Numbered from the stretch's first letter, positions 1 to 14,400 are shown. The stretch is 64,000 bases of DNA from Vanilla planifolia (GCA_023846275.1 CM043868.1:20245755-20309754), one strand, 5' to 3'. Notes: generated by a model from the sequence alone, not told the origin. Translations and numbers: made by a program.

Positions 1-57
1 ATCCTATGTTTTTCGTAGGCTACTCAGGTTGGTATGGGACGATCTGAGCTGTCTATA

Positions 58-60
<3 letters not shown>

Positions 61-88
<28 letters not shown>
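61..88. repeat. poly(A) run
   Basis: Twenty-eight consecutive A residues. A poly(A) run can mark the 3' end of a retroposed sequence, and the 60 bases to its left could be the tail of such an element, but too little is in the window to name it. Otherwise it is a simple homopolymer. Confidence 0.8.
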
Positions 89-499
89 CTGGGGTGTAAC
101 ACAACTAATCCTTTTAAAGGGCTGCACCATTATTTCTCAACCTATTCATACTCACACTTCATCTATTCTCTCTATCATAGTTTTTAAAACTTCTAAACTC
201 ATATTATTATCTATTTCTTCACACCCTTCTTCAAGTCAATCCACTAAGTTTCAAATCAGTCTATCTAGAATAATTTATTTTAAATATCATGAAAAGGCAC
301 ATGTAGCTATTAATTATCCAAAAAGAGCCATGACTATGAACTTAGATAGTGATAATAAACAAGAAGAGTCAAAAGAAGAAAAAAATATAATGCTTGTTAA
401 AGAAGCTGATCTAGACATAAAAAACATCAAAAATTTTGTGGCTTCAGTGATTAGGTGTACCCTTACAACTCACAATTACAAGATGATTAGAGACACACC

Positions 500-880
500 A
501 ACATCGTTAGCACGAACATTAAAATTAAGAAATAACTATGCAGGATGATCATAGATGGTGATAGTTATATCAATATAATATCTCTTGAGATTATTAAGCA
601 AATAAGAGCTTCTCTATTAAAACACCCAAACTCCTATTCTATATCATGGATAGATAAAATTATTATACCTATTAAGAAATGATATTATGTGCCCTTGAAA
701 TTCGGAAGGTATAATGATGAGGTTTTATGCAATATCATAGCTATACAAGTAGGTAATCTTATCCTTAAAAGTCCATAGCTTTTTGATAGGGACATAACTT
801 TGAAAGATAAGATTAATATTTATTCTTTCATTCATGAAGGAAAGATTATAATATTACACTTTTCCATAACTTATTAGACA
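500..880 (+). pseudogene. gypsy protease remnant
   Basis: Translation around 541-600 gives a short Asp-containing motif (MIIDGDS) followed by hydrophobic segments. About 40 codons later comes a stretch resembling the end of a retropepsin fold (EVLCNII, then a Gly-Asn-Leu-Ile segment). The family motif is D-S/T-G; here it reads D-G-D-S, so the active site looks altered. Stops interrupt the frame near 680 and 780. It lies directly upstream of the reverse transcriptase remnant on the same strand. Confidence 0.6.
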
Positions 881-1269
881 AATCTAGAAAAAATTCTAAG
901 CTTATGTACAAAGAAAAGAAAAAAAAAAGAATTTGAGTTTGATCACACTACCTCAGGTTAAGAAGACCCTTGATCAAGGAGTCTTAGTTTGATTTTTTAT
1001 AATTAAGGAGTTAAACACCATCTTACTAAACCCATCACTTATTACATTAGACTTATTAAATAAATTTTTTGATATTTTTTAGATGATTTATCTAACACTC
1101 TATCTCCCATGTAAAACATACAACACATGATTAATCAAGTTTCTAGAGAGAGCCAACCCAATGTTCTCCACTATAGCTTAAACTTGAAGGCCCATGCTAA
1201 GCTAGATCATTAGATAAGAGACTTAAAAAAGTATTTATCTGAGAAAGTATTAGTCTTTATGTTATCCTT

Positions 1270-1660
1270 ACACTTTTAGATCCTAAAAAGAATGGAACGT
1301 GGAGGATGTGTATTGATAGTCAAGCAATTAACAAAATCACAATAAAATATAGGTTTCACATTCCTTATTTAGATGATCTCTTAGATAAAATGTCTAGTGT
1401 CACTATATTTTTTAAGATAAACTTAAAAAGTGATTATCATTAATTAAGGATTAGGATGGAAAATGAATGAAAGATATTATTTAATATTAAAGATTTTTGT
1501 ATGAATGGTTAATGATACCATTTAAGTTATCAAATTTACCAATTATATTTATCAGATTGATGACTCAGGTTCTAAAATCATACTTAAGATAATTTATCAT
1601 AGTTTATTTTAATGATATTTTGGATTATAGTAAGTTTATTGATGATCACATAAACCATTT
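1270..1660 (+). pseudogene. gypsy reverse transcriptase remnant
   Basis: At 1288-1435 the reading is NGTWRMCIDSQAINKIT followed by a PYLDDLLD-like segment, a hallmark of Ty3/gypsy reverse transcriptase. The catalytic motif at 1602-1619 reads V-Y-F-N-D-I. The family has Y-x-D-D, so the first catalytic Asp is now Asn (GAT or GAC to AAT, a G-to-A change). Several in-frame stops are present. The enzyme would be dead. Confidence 0.8.
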
Positions 1661-2599
1661 GGGCAAATTATGTTACACTCTGAAAAAAGGAACACTTATT
1701 TGCTAATCTAAAGAAATGTGAATTCTTCGTGACTGATGTTACCTTCTTATGGTACATAGGTTCTTCTAAAAGATTATTTGTTGACCTTAACAAAGTCAAG
1801 ATGATTACAGAGTAACCAGCACCAAAAATAATTCATGACATTAGAAGCTTCCAAGGTCTAGCCATATTCTATTGATGATTTATCAAAGACTTCAATATTA
1901 TTGTTACATCGATTACTAATTATATTAAGTCTGATAAATATACTTGGACCAAATTTATAAGCATAGTTTTTGAAAAGTTGAAAGAGGCTATGATTAAGGC
2001 ACACATTCTAGAACTGCTCAATTTTTTACTACCTTTGAGGTTGAATGTGATACATCAAGAGTAAGGATAAGTGGTATCCTTAATTAAAATAAACATCTTA
2101 TTGCCTTCTTTAGTAATAAACTTAATGATACTAGAAATAAGTATTCTACATATGAAAATAAATTATATATCATAGTTCAATCTTTAAGAAATTAGAAATA
2201 TTACTTATTATCAAAAGAATTTGTCTTAACTTTGATCATGAGACAATTAGGATCTTAAATACCTAATGAGACCTTAGTCATATGCATGCCAAATGATTTG
2301 AGTATACCTAGAGTATACATTTATTTATAAACATTAGCCTGGCTTAGAAAACAATGTAGTTGATGCACTTTGTCAACATGTTCATCTATTGACTATTTTT
2401 TTGTAAAGGTCCTAGATTTTGGCCAAATTAAAAACCAATATCCTAATTATTCTAAATTTGAGTCAATTTATCAAGAAATCAAATTAACTCTAAACCTTAT
2501 ATCTAGAGATTTTAGTTAGAAAGATTGATACTTATATAAGAATAATAATTTATGTATCCCAAATTTGTCACTTAAAGATCTTTTTTGGTTTGGAAATAC

Positions 2600-3460
2600 A
2601 TGCTAAAGGATTAATTGGTCATTGTGAAAGAGTTAAGACTTTTAAAGATATCTCAAAGAGATTTATTGGCCTAAAATGACACATCATATTACACCCACTG
2701 TAGCTTAATGTCACATATGCTAATCTATAAAATCTCAAAATGTAGGTCAAGAACCTTATATTTTATTATTTATACTTGACATACCAAGAGAGCACATAAG
2801 TATCTATTTTATTCATGGATTACTTAAGAACTCATTGAGGCACAACTCTATTCTTGTGGTCATTTATTGTTTCTTTAAAATGACTCATTTTATTCTTTAA
2901 TATAAAACCTCAGATGCTACCCATACAACTAAGATTTTTTTCAATAAAATAGTTAAATTGTATGTGTCCCAATGACCATAGTATTTGATTAAGAAATAAA
3001 ATTTACTTGTTATTTTTGGAAGACTTTATGACATTTAATAGGGACCAAGCTAAAATTTTTTTCAGCCTACCACCTTCAAATAGATGTATAAACATTAGTA
3101 AATCATAATTTAAGAAATATTATTCATAGCTTGATAAGGCAACACCTAAGCTTTATGATGAATTATTAACAAGAACAAAATTTGCATACAATAATTCTAT
3201 GAATTGTTGTATTGGTCTAAGTCTCTTCAAATTTTGTTGTGATAATAAGCCTAAGTCTCCTACTAAACTTATTTTTTATGAGTGGAATTTTGTCTTTTGT
3301 TCTGCTTCTTTCTTTACTTTTCATATCTCTTTATTACATAAAATAATATCTAAAACAATTAATATAAGTAATGAAAGATATAAGAAACTAATAAATACTC
3401 ATAAAAAGGTTAGAAAATTTTATGAAGGAGATTATGTTATCATTAGAGTTAGATCATAAT
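2600..3460 (+). pseudogene. gypsy integrase remnant
   Basis: Plus-strand translation shows a decayed zinc-binding region (HCERVKTFKDISKRFYWPKM, then C-H-I-C near 2710), which fits the H-H-C-C domain of gypsy integrases. Core-like peptides follow (DRDQAKIFFS near 3040). The open stretch 3199-3459 (86 codons) contains the integrase-to-chromodomain linker type seen in this family. Frames are broken repeatedly. Confidence 0.6.
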
Positions 3461-3919
3461 TGTTTCCTCTTAGATCTTATAAGAAATATAAGCACATGGA
3501 GTTAAACCTTTTAGACTTGTTTAAAAACTACTAAGTAATATGTATATGTTAGATTTATTAGAAAAGTATAGGATTGGTGCAACCTTTAATATTAAGAATT
3601 TAGTCTTGTACAAGATGTCACATACAATATCTAGTTAGTCATTTGAGCCTAATTCTCCTATGTTGAGTGAACCCATTTCTACCATTATGTTAGCCCCAAA
3701 AGTAAGGAAGGACAATGTAGAGAAAATTTTAGATCATGAGATAATTCTAACCAAAGATTGTACGCTTAAAAAAATTTAGTTTTTTAAAAGAATAGGCATC
3801 TAACCAAGAACTCCCAGCTTACTTATAATGACCTATATAATATAGCACCACACCTATTGGAGCACTATTGTACCCATCACCTTAATACCACTGAGCTAAA
3901 CCCTCTCTCACCTAGGGAG

Positions 3920-4700
3920 GATGATATAAGAGCATCTTACATTAGCTCACGAACATAAATTTGCTAGCGTTACACCAGTCTTATTCAAACTCAGAGTCAT
4001 ATCTGAACTGAATCTTATTTCAACTAGTTTCCTTTGTCAATCATAGAGGTTGATTATATTGCTTTATTCCTCCCTATAGTTATCTTTACTATTTTTGCTT
4101 TATTCATCCAAACATATTTTATAATAATATATGTCATCATTGACATCAATTTCTATAACTTGAATATTTTTGCTTAAAACTTTTCTTTAAATTACAAAAT
4201 TATTTTCTTAATTTCATACAAAAAGTTTCCTATTTATTAGTAAATTATAATTACTAAAAGCACTTGCCAAACATACTGAAGAGTAGTTAATGTTCTTCCA
4301 TATTTGTGCAATTTAATTAAAAAATTATTATTTAATTAAAAATTCTAATGGCTCAAAATAATGACTAAAAGAGCCAATAGGTCAGAGTCATTCAATCAAA
4401 ATGCCTAGGACTTCTCGATCACGAAGACTATGTGATCAAATAGATGAAATTCAAGTGGTGCTATTTAGATATAAGATTTGATCTGGACCATTAGATTTGT
4501 ATTATGATCAGATGATCAAATCTTAATCTTATGTATAGATAAAAGATGGACATCACGAAATGGTGTAATCGAACAAAGGATATAAATAGGTGTTATAAAA
4601 AGGTGGAGGAGATCAGGGTCATTTGATGACAAAATTGTGTGATCAAATGCTTCTGGTTACTAACAAAAATTTAGAAGCAGATAATGCTAAAACAAATCTT
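3920..4700 (+). repeat. Possible 3' LTR of the first gypsy element
   Basis: The polyprotein tail ends near a purine-rich stretch (GGGAGGA) followed by TGATATAAGAG. This resembles the LTR start TGAT inferred for the second gypsy element. A TATA-like ATATAAATAGG lies near 4580, and TGTGATCAAAT occurs at about 4431 and 4640. The right-hand end is not defined and no matching 5' LTR is in the window, so this is an inference from position. Confidence 0.3.
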
Positions 4701-7337
4701 TGCTTTAGTTTCACATTACAAATAAAAACATGAATTTTTTTTAAAGCTTTGCATGACCAAGTAAGGCAACCTATTGGGGGTTGGCTCCCCTTGGTATACA
4801 TGGAAAGCCACTACTCTTATGGACAGTGATTAATTACACTTAATTTGCAGAAGTGGAATTGATAACTCGATCCATGTCTTGATTTGGGTTCTCGAACCAT
4901 TCATTATATCGAACAGGTTTAGGTTTAATTGCCATGACCCAAAATGGCTTATAGTTATATCAAATGGGTTAAGTTTTAAATTTTTACTAATAAATTAAAA
5001 TAATTATAACATATATTTTTGTAATAGATTAATTTAGGATTTTAAAGATATTATTGAAATAAAATCATGATCAAGATAATCAAGAAAGATACATAAAAAT
5101 ATTAAAAATCTAAATATTTTAAAGATGATTAATTTTAATTTAATTTATATATCTTATAATAAATATTTCAATCAAACTTAATATTCTAATTAAAGTAAAA
5201 ATTAATATACCTAAATTAAACTCAAAGTTTATTTTTTGGTGATTTGTCACTCTAATAAAAATGATCATCATGAGATTTGGTATTTACGTTTTCTTTTTGA
5301 GTTCTCTTATGAATGCAAATATTGTTTATCTAAAATAAAAAAATTACTTAAATAAATTTATTAAAAATGCTTTAAGTTTATTATTATCAAATAAAATATC
5401 ATGATTAGAGATCAATAATATAATAAAAACTATTCAATAAGACTTTATGCTTAACTCTTAACTTGTTGTCACCTGCTCTACTTAGTAATTTATGCTAGAA
5501 TTTTGAAGAATAATCTTTGAATAATTATGAAATATCACACATGTCATCTAACTCTAATTAATATATGATATATTTTAATATTCTTTAATAATTTATTAAA
5601 TATCACTATGATTGTAGGTTCTAAATTAGATTCTAATAAAAGTATAACTTATTCTATATAAAAGAGTTTCTAGACGAAGCATTTAATAAAGAGAGGTTCG
5701 AAGGAAAATAACATAAGTTTACTTTAGAGACTTACCCTCAACTATTTTTTGGCAAATGGCTACAAGAAAAAAAAAGAGAGTTCTTGAAGGTTTAAGACCT
5801 AAAAAGGAAAAAAAAGAACACCAATACTATTTGAGAATTGGTATTGAAAAAGATCCTAACCACCCCAAGAAGGTGTTGATTCTTCTTGCTTAAAAGAAAC
5901 TAAATTTGACCTTGAGGGGGAGAGATCCCAACGGAGGTTAGTGGAGATTAAGATTATAGGATATGAGACACCTTAATAGATTGGAAGCAAAAGATCCTTC
6001 TACCCAATATTGCCCCACCTTTTATATTTCCTCATAAGTCAAGACCTCTTTTTTATTACTTTGGAAGAATATGTCAAAGAGTTGAAAATCATGGAAAATA
6101 TCAACTTTCTAGGTTCATTTTCTTTCACAAAGAAAGATTGGTGATGTGTTGTGATGTTTGTCCCAATTTTTTTCTAAGTACACAAAAATTCAATACCATT
6201 ATAAATCACTTATATACTAAAACTTTATTTTATAAAAATTTCATATAGCAATGCAATAAAATAAAATTCTATTTTTTAAAAAATAATTAGTTAAAAGTAG
6301 AAAAAGAATAGAAATGTAAACAAATTATAAGTTTTAATAGACCACATACATTCATATGTCATAATCTATCTTATTATATTGTTGCTTTGTTATAGTTAAA
6401 AAGTTTAAATACTAACATGCTCACTAATAGCATAACTTCTCAAAAAATATGTTTGACAAAGCAATCCAAAATTTGATAATGAACATATTTGTGAATAAAG
6501 CTTATGGCAAAGAATTCATCAATATGCATATTGTAATCTTTTAGTGATTGATTGAATTTATTATCAATTATTGAAACAAAAGGGATTAGAAAAAGAAATA
6601 TATAATAATTTATTTAAGGATTTCAAGAAGTTTTAAGAGACTGCTTAGAGAAGGAGAGGGATCAATAGCTCTTTGTGAGGGGGTTTTCCTTGGATTCTCT
6701 TGTTAAGGATTAAATTCAATGATGGGTTTCCAATTACAAGGAGGCTATGCTCTTGAGCAAGCCCTCTCATTTCTCAGTACTCGACAAGGTTAAAGAACTA
6801 TCAAGCTATTAAATCCAATTATCTTGATGATACCTTGGCCCCATTCCTCAAATTCTTTTGGTCAAGTGACTTTGAAGGGAAGGTTCTCTTATGTAATTTT
6901 ATGATGCTGGGGTTACTATCAAGGGAAGAAATGTAGTTGTAAAGGAGTTTTTGTTGTTACATCTGGCGTCATGGAAAATTCATGGTTGAGTATGTCGATA
7001 AAGGGTTCCATTTGGCTCCATGGAAACTACTTGGTTGAGGTGATCGAGAAAGGAGGTATTGTATTCTTGGCTTCTTGTTAGAGCATTGGATGTAGGCTAG
7101 ATTCGGTTATTTCTGAATAGAATTGATGTTTACACTTAGTGTCATAGGTCCGCATTCAAAAATGGTAACTTAAATGAGCAAGATGTAGACCCACAAATTT
7201 CTAATAGATCTATATGAAAGTTTGTCTACTTAAGCTATAGAATCATACTCGAGATTTCTTATATAGATGCTTGTTGCTCTCAAAATGTCTGGAACTAAAT
7301 TGTTTGAGCATGCAAGATTAGATTCTATTTTTTATTT
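4701..7337. other. AT-rich stretch, no gene recognised
   Basis: No reading frame above about 60 codons and no domain I can recognise. There is a slightly less AT-rich patch at about 6640-7100, without a readable coding frame. Probably old transposon debris, but unproven. Confidence 0.5.
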
Positions 7338-7338
7338 G

Positions 7339-7355
7339 TATATATATATATATAT
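7339..7355. repeat. (TA)n microsatellite
   Basis: A short uninterrupted TA dinucleotide run in AT-rich DNA. Similar short runs occur at about 7977-7990 and 50225-50255. Confidence 0.85.
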
Positions 7356-7359
7356 GAGG

Positions 7360-8799
7360 GCTAAAGATTTTTTTTCTAATCATTATGGTGTTTGTTGTCT
7401 AGTTCCAATTAGTTTGCTAATTATACTTTACAATCATAAACTTTAAAATCTTCAGATTTGGTGTTCAGTGAAATAAGCAAGCTTTTTTATATCAAATATA
7501 GTTTTAGAATCTAGCAAGTTTTGGGCTACTTAATGATGATAATACATTTACATTCTAGACTTGTGTGCTATTAAACGAGTATGAAAAAGTTACATCAATG
7601 TGGTCACATTTCCTTGCATTTTGGAAACATTTTTCAGATCAATTCATGGGTATGTTTGGGTACCAAGGAGTCAATGACAATGAATAGTTGCATAATTTGA
7701 TGAAGACATCTCTTATGATTTGCAAACTAAAGGATAAGGTCCTTTCTGAACTCCTAATGAGTGAAGGAAAAAGGTATTCCTTGATTTGAATGACAAAAAT
7801 TAAAGAGAAATTAAGGCCTTGTTTCACAAGGAAGTGAAGGTCAATGAAAAATTAATAGAAGAGTCATCCCTAAGAATCCATGTTGGTAAATTGAATAAAT
7901 TAAAATGCAAAAAAGTGTTATTTTATATTTTATATATTGCATAAATTAAAGCAAATAACATGGCATTATTAACTCATATATATATATATTAAATAATTAC
8001 ATGTATAATAATAGTTGAAAGACATGGACTGAAATTAAGGTTCGTACATGAATATAAATGGTGTGATAGGTTATTATATAATATTTTAACATCTTAGGCT
8101 TACTTAGAGAAGTATTGTTTGAACCAATTTAGATTTGCCTTTTTATTTTCAAAAGGTGCCTCTCCAATGAGCGACTTGTACAAAAACTCATTTATATCCC
8201 AAGATCATACGTGCAATAACAAATGTAGGATTATCCCTCATAACACTTATATTTCATATAATCATTACCTTCTTTAGGGTTGATTCTCCCTATTTAATTC
8301 ATAGACAGCCTCTAGATCTTGATCCTTATATTGGATTGATTTTTAATCTTCTACACTCATCAAAAGTTAATGTGCAGTTTCCCTAACTAGTGGTTGTATT
8401 TCAAGTCGTTTGGGATCATTAAATGTTAGGATTAATTTGGTGTTTTATAAAAATTTGATAAATATTAAATTTTTTATTAAAACCTTATGCTAACTTAATG
8501 TATTAAATCTCTTAATCCAAATAACCTCAAAAAACTTTTCTTAATAAAATTTAAAATAAATTAGTCATATAAACTCTTTAATCTGTAAAATTTTCATAAT
8601 TTTTTGAGCTCACAAAGTAGTAAAAAATAGAAGAGAATCATATATAAATAATAATAATAACTAAATAAAAGATTCAATCTATATTAAAAGTGAGAAAGGA
8701 ATCTTTTTGAGAATAAAAGAAGGAATATAATAAATGATGCTATAGAAATAGCATAAGAATTCTTGTTACAATGTGATAAAGATAGTATTATCCTAGTTA
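7360..8799. other. AT-rich stretch, no gene recognised
   Basis: No supported coding region. A 62-codon minus-strand frame at 7639-7827 has no recognisable motif and AT-driven composition, so I do not call it. Confidence 0.5.
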
Positions 8800-8846
8800 T
8801 TATATATATAAAGAGAGAGAGAGAGAGGGAGAGAGAGAGAGAGAGA
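8800..8846. repeat. (TA)n followed by (GA)n microsatellite
   Basis: A TA run of about 10 bases is followed directly by about 35 bases of GA repeats with one GGGA interruption, a compound microsatellite. Confidence 0.9.
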
Positions 8847-8849
8847 TAC

Positions 8850-10795
8850 TAACCATTAGATGATATAGATGACTAGATAATATACACTTTTTTAAACGAA
8901 AGTGAATTTGAGACAAAATTATTGATTAAAGAAATAATTGATCATGCTAGCAGCTTATTGATAACATGAGCTCAAAATATATCAACAGTATGATAAAAAA
9001 TATATGACTAATTTTATAAATCATAATTTAAGAAATATGATACTAAACTAGAAGGAAAAATTAAACAAGTGGAATTAAGGAATTAAGAAAGAAAGATAAC
9101 TAAGAATTAAAAAGAAAAATGTAGAAAAACATCTTATCTTAATCTGGATTTTGATGACATAATTCTAATAAAAATGAAGGAATTTGTAACATCTTAGAAT
9201 TGTTGTTGTTAATTAGTTAATTAATATTATTAAGAAAAATTAGTTGTTTAGAAAAAACAATAAGCCATCCAAATAATGAATTGAAGCCTCAAGGAGGGAG
9301 GATACTTACCAATATTATTGGAGATAAAACATTTTATTAAATGATGATTTTTATTACTTTATGTTAGTTGTTAGAATCTTTCTAAAAAAAGTTTACAACT
9401 TTAAAAAGAGGGTTATTAGTATGCAGAAGGAAAGTGAAAGTGAGATGTAGAGTTTCAAGCTATTAGAGATCCCATGACACAAATATTATAGAATGTAGAT
9501 TTAAATTAGTCATAAAATAGAGTGCCAAACTTATAAACGATTATTATTATAATTATTTTAATAAGAGAAAAGTTTTAAATTATCAAAAAGTGTTAGAAAA
9601 TATTAAAAAAAGTATAAAAAATACAATATTTTAATTTAAATAAGTTGTGCAAAAATTTGACATATCTAAGGAGGCTATACTTATAAGGAAAATACAATTT
9701 ATATAATGTTTTTTTAAAAAATAAACTATTAAAAATAGTAAAAATATCAAAAAACTATAAAAATTTTTGAGATGGTAGAGTTTGTTGATTAATTTATTTT
9801 AAAATTTATTAGAATTGTTTTAGATCATTTGGGTCAAACTATTTAAGAAATAAAATCAACATATGACTTTAATAAAAGATTTAATAATAATCAGTCTTTT
9901 ATAAAACACTCAATTATCTATATGTATCGGTAAACCATAAACATTTGAAACATCACTAGTAGCGAAAGAAATTGAACGAAACGTTAGATTGAAGTTGGGC
10001 TTGTTAGAGTGGAATGGTTTGGTTGTTTTGTTGATTTGGGGGAAATTTAAGTATGAGAATGGTTTTAAAGCTTAAACACTCCAAATTAGACTTATAAAAA
10101 GGAGGGTTTGGTTGTAGCAGAAAGGCTTAGTATTTCTTTGAAAACACTATAAGATTGTGAGCCCTTATATGAGAATTTGAAAAAAAGATGACTTAACATA
10201 TTTTATGTTCTTTTATTATTTTTTAGAAATAATAAGTAATTTATTTATTTTGAAAACACATGTTATGTGTTTGATTTTAATGTGAAATCTTATTATAATT
10301 TGGTTGAAACTAATATCTTATTTTGTTGAAAATATTTATTTTTAGCTTTAGCATAGGATTCTCCACAGGATTATTTAGAAAAAACCAATTTTTTGTAAGT
10401 TGGTCATTGGGACATTTAACCAATTACATAACATGAAATTTGACAAAGATGCATAAGTAGAAATTTGCCAAGGAAAGGATTAAGTGATTTAAAAAATGCA
10501 AATTTATATATTTCTTAAATCAATGAAGGCATTGAATACTTTGGATGCTTAAGTAAGATTTGAATAAAGAGATGTGCCTTATGATTAATAATCAACAAGA
10601 TAATATTATATTTTATAACAACAAGAAAACCTTTTCAAAGTTGATACATATATTTTAAATCCTTAAAGCTTGTTAAACACGCCAAGGTATTTTGAAGACC
10701 ATTAATTGACCATATTCTAAAGTACATGACTTCATCTTCACAACTAAATATGATTCATATTAAACAAGCTAATTAGAAAAAAATATTAAATATTC
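8850..10795. other. AT-rich stretch, no gene recognised
   Basis: Only short frames on both strands. A patch near 9950-10150 is less AT-rich but shows no readable domain. Confidence 0.5.
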
Positions 10796-10799
10796 ATAG

Positions 10800-11465
10800 C
10801 TTGACTCGTCAAACACAATAGTGACTTAACGCTAGTATAATCTGTTACATCATACTGTATGATTATCCATATAAGATTCATTATACGATCCTTCTAACTC
10901 GTCTGACGCATCAAGTTAACTTTAAATATAATTGAATAATATGATTCCATAATTGTGCCATTATGATTTAGCGTCCTGATATATTATACACTATTTCTCT
11001 TTATTAATTGTACCATACCATCATATACATCGATCTAGGTAGATATCTCAAACTTAGCTTTCTCCTACTTAAGCTAAAATCGATCATTCAATAAAATCAA
11101 CCTAAATCGTACTAATATGATCATGAACCTGACTTCACCAATTCTCCCTTATGAATGATTGTTTAGAATGATCTCCATCATTATATCGATATGACTGCAT
11201 ATTTTTCTTTAATACAATGTACTTTGTTGATACTTATATCACCTTTATACAGTGAACCCAATAGTTTAACCCATTGTATAATTATGATACTCATATTATT
11301 CTTATGTACTCAACCAAACACCTCAACAATAGCTCAATTCTCCTTGTACTAGTATGAACAATGTAACATCTTACTACAATCCCTTTAAAAATCTTGTTTT
11401 TCTTATTCCTAATGGGTGTCCACTAATCATATCATACGATGTCATACAATAAGAGTCACTAGCTA
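10800..11465. repeat. Region with scattered ATCATAC/GTATGAT-type motifs
   Basis: Short motifs related to ATCATAC and its complement recur here (near 10850, 10887, 11020, 11285 and 11435), sometimes in palindromic pairs such as CATACTGTATG. The density is lower than in the similar cluster at 50330-51060, which I interpret as a decayed LTR. This could be another decayed LTR of that type. Confidence 0.3.
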
Positions 11466-14400
11466 ATGTTATTAACTTAAGCCTCTCGATTTTACTTTAA
11501 AATACATCCAATTTATCTCAACTTGCATTCAATTGATTTTAAATATAGTTCTTTGATAAATTTGAACACATACATGCTATTATATACCTAAAATAAAAAA
11601 TAATTTAACCAATAATTGCTTACCTCTTCTTGGTTGATTACTACTTTATTTTTCTTTAAGGTAGCCTTTTTTTTCTTTTTTTGCTTCTAATCTCCTCTTC
11701 AAGATATAGCAAATCTTTCCTTTCTTTCCTCTTTTTTATGGGGTTTTCTTTCTCCATGAGCTTCTTATTGTCCTTGAATCACCTTCTCTTAGTGGTTCTC
11801 GTCAGCATAGCAACACCTCTCTTAACACCTCCTTCAACTTCCTGACATTACCACCTCACTTGAGCTTTTAGAAATCTCCATGCATAGTTAACCAAAAGCA
11901 ACTCACTCCAATTAGGAGAGATACTGCATGAGTTAACTTTTATAATCTCTAGTGGTGGTTTATTAGTTGTAATTATCCATAATCATAATTAATTATTTTT
12001 CCTTCATTTTAACTACTTAACTAAATATCAAAAATCTTAAATGAGTATTATACATGTGTTTTTAGACCTTACATGCTTTGTTTTTTTAGCACCTAATTGT
12101 CTAGAAAATGCAAAAATATCTTCTACCAAAACCAATTCTTTTTTATCAAAATTTTAAAAATTATAAATCTTTCTTAACATGACTATCATTTCTTCATTTG
12201 TAAATCTATCCTCCACCAATTAGTTTAGACCTGAGATGATATTCTCAAAATTATAAATCTATCATAAGAGACATTTAAAAATTGTAATGTACCTATTTTT
12301 TTAAAAATTTATAAGAAATTCTCAAGATTTTTAAAAATTATAAACTCAATATCATTAAGTTTGTCTCAAAGAGTTTTTTCAATTGGTATATGTTTTATTA
12401 AGTTTGAGCATATTATAATTTTTTTTATTGTTTTATTATTATTTTAATATTTTTATTTATAAATAATATATTTTAAGGGATTAACTCGATCAAATTTAAG
12501 TTTATTTGATCAAAATCTTCTTAACTTGATTCTAGAATTTTTTTTACCTTGATTAGGATAAAAATAAGAGCTACTATAATTTTTTCTTCTAACAAAAATT
12601 TTGTTTTAAATTTTAGAAAAAATTGGTTATAAAAATTAGGATTGTTACATTAGCATTCTTTTGCATCGCTCCATCGAATCATCTGATTGATTGATCAATT
12701 GGCCATCTCTTCTTGTATCCCAACACAAGCCATCATGGGATCTTTGTTTTTAATAAGAACTAGTAAGAGTATTGCACGAGAAAATTGTACTACTTACAAT
12801 AGTTTGGTAATACTCATTTTATTTAAAAATCATAATTTGTGCATAATATTTTTAAAATATTATTTAATTAATTTAATATTAAAATTACATTTAATGTTAA
12901 ATATTAAATATTACATATCAAAAATAGTTCTTTGATTTGGTTACCTTTTTTTAATACATTTACATTTAAAAATACTATCAAAATAGAACCCAATAATGAG
13001 CTCAAAGAACTATAAGACTTAAATGTATATATTATAGCTAATGAAAAATGTATTTGATAAGTTAGATTATATTGAAACACACTAAATGTCTTAATTGCTT
13101 AGTTTAAGAAAGTAATAATCACAATAATTAGAAACTCAACCCCATCTCTTCCAAATTAATCATTACAATAGCATTGTCATACATTTATGAAAACAAAGTT
13201 TGACATAAGACATTAACATCCTAGGAACTACAGAGATGATCGCTTGGAGATCTATAATAAAATTAAAGATAAACTACTAACATTTGATATTGCCTATAAT
13301 TTTAATTAAGTTTTAAACTATTTCATCCAAAAAAGATTTTCTTTACTAATATAAGTTTGATGATACTAGAAAACTATTTTTGTCAAAATAAAAATAATTT
13401 GTCAAAATATTTTGAACAAATATCTTAGTTTTAAAAAGATTAGGTTGAAGTGATCTTACTTGGAAAGAAATGAAAAAGATGTTTATTAGAAGTATCATCT
13501 TAGTTGTCATGGCAAGTGTTTAAAGAACAATTACATAAATTGAAATAAGAAAATTTTATTATTATATGATATTTTTGTACTTTCGATGATTTATTGATTA
13601 GGTGACATAGTAGTATCTAGTACATCATGTAAATGTTCCACTTAGAGACATACTAGTCTTATTTGGACTCAGAACTATACTAGGATTGACCTATCTATTT
13701 CTCATTAATCTCTGTTATCCTTATTGTTGGGAGTGCCAATTATAATTGACCATTGTTTATTACAAATTTTCGTTAGCTTTCATCAGTTCGTTATGTTATT
13801 TATAACTTCAAATTAGCATAAGTTGTTTAAAGAATAATTAACAACTTTTGGGATATTTTTAAGTTTTTTTAGTATATATCATCCCTTTAATAATCCATAA
13901 TTTTGTTGATATTAAATTTGGCTAAAAATTACTTCAAAAAAGCTTAAAATTAAGTTTTTTTGGGTGTTTTATTGTCGTTTGCCATCCTCAACCAGCACTA
14001 ACCCTTTTAACTCGACATCTGCTCAACTCGCAGACTAGTTAACTTGCACAAATTCGCTTAGACCTACATTGATCTGAAAGTCAGACCTAAACCATCATAC
14101 ACCTCTCTACCTACACCACATCGATTGCATTGTCCCCTAAAATAGGACCCAAAGCTTTATCTGTCAATCAGCCAGTGTCGTGCCAACTTCGTTGCCGGCA
14201 ACTTCGTAACTTGCCTTTATCACTACTCAAAATGCACAACTTTTTGGAACTGCTTACGTCAATTAATTTTATAACTTTTAAGTCAATCTTTTCATTTTTT
14301 GGCAAAATTTAAATTATTTTTCTATAATTTATGATGATTTTTAAAATTTTAAAACGTCTTTTAAAGTTTTAAAATATTTCTCATAGTATTCTTAAATATC

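Larger units (their letters stand above)
330..3919 (+). mobile_element. Decayed Ty3/gypsy retrotransposon, polyprotein region
   Basis: On the plus strand, with many stops and frame changes, the domains run in Ty3/gypsy order. They are an aspartic protease (about 540-870, MIIDGDS), a reverse transcriptase (about 1270-1660), an RNase H (about 1980-2270), a zinc-binding and core integrase (about 2600-3130), and an integrase C-terminal tail (about 3199-3919). The RT-RH-IN order is diagnostic of Ty3/gypsy rather than Ty1/copia. The 5' LTR and the start of gag lie to the left of the window or are unrecognisable. No frame is long enough to work; the longest open piece is 86 codons at 3199-3459. The element is old and cannot move by itself. 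Confidence 0.8.

Noticed and set aside
3860-3930. tRNA-like sequence on the minus strand (TTTAGCTCAGTGGTATTAAGG)
   Set aside because: It resembles a D-arm, but no T-arm GGTTCGANTCC or acceptor stem follows, and the region reads as the tail of the gypsy polyprotein.
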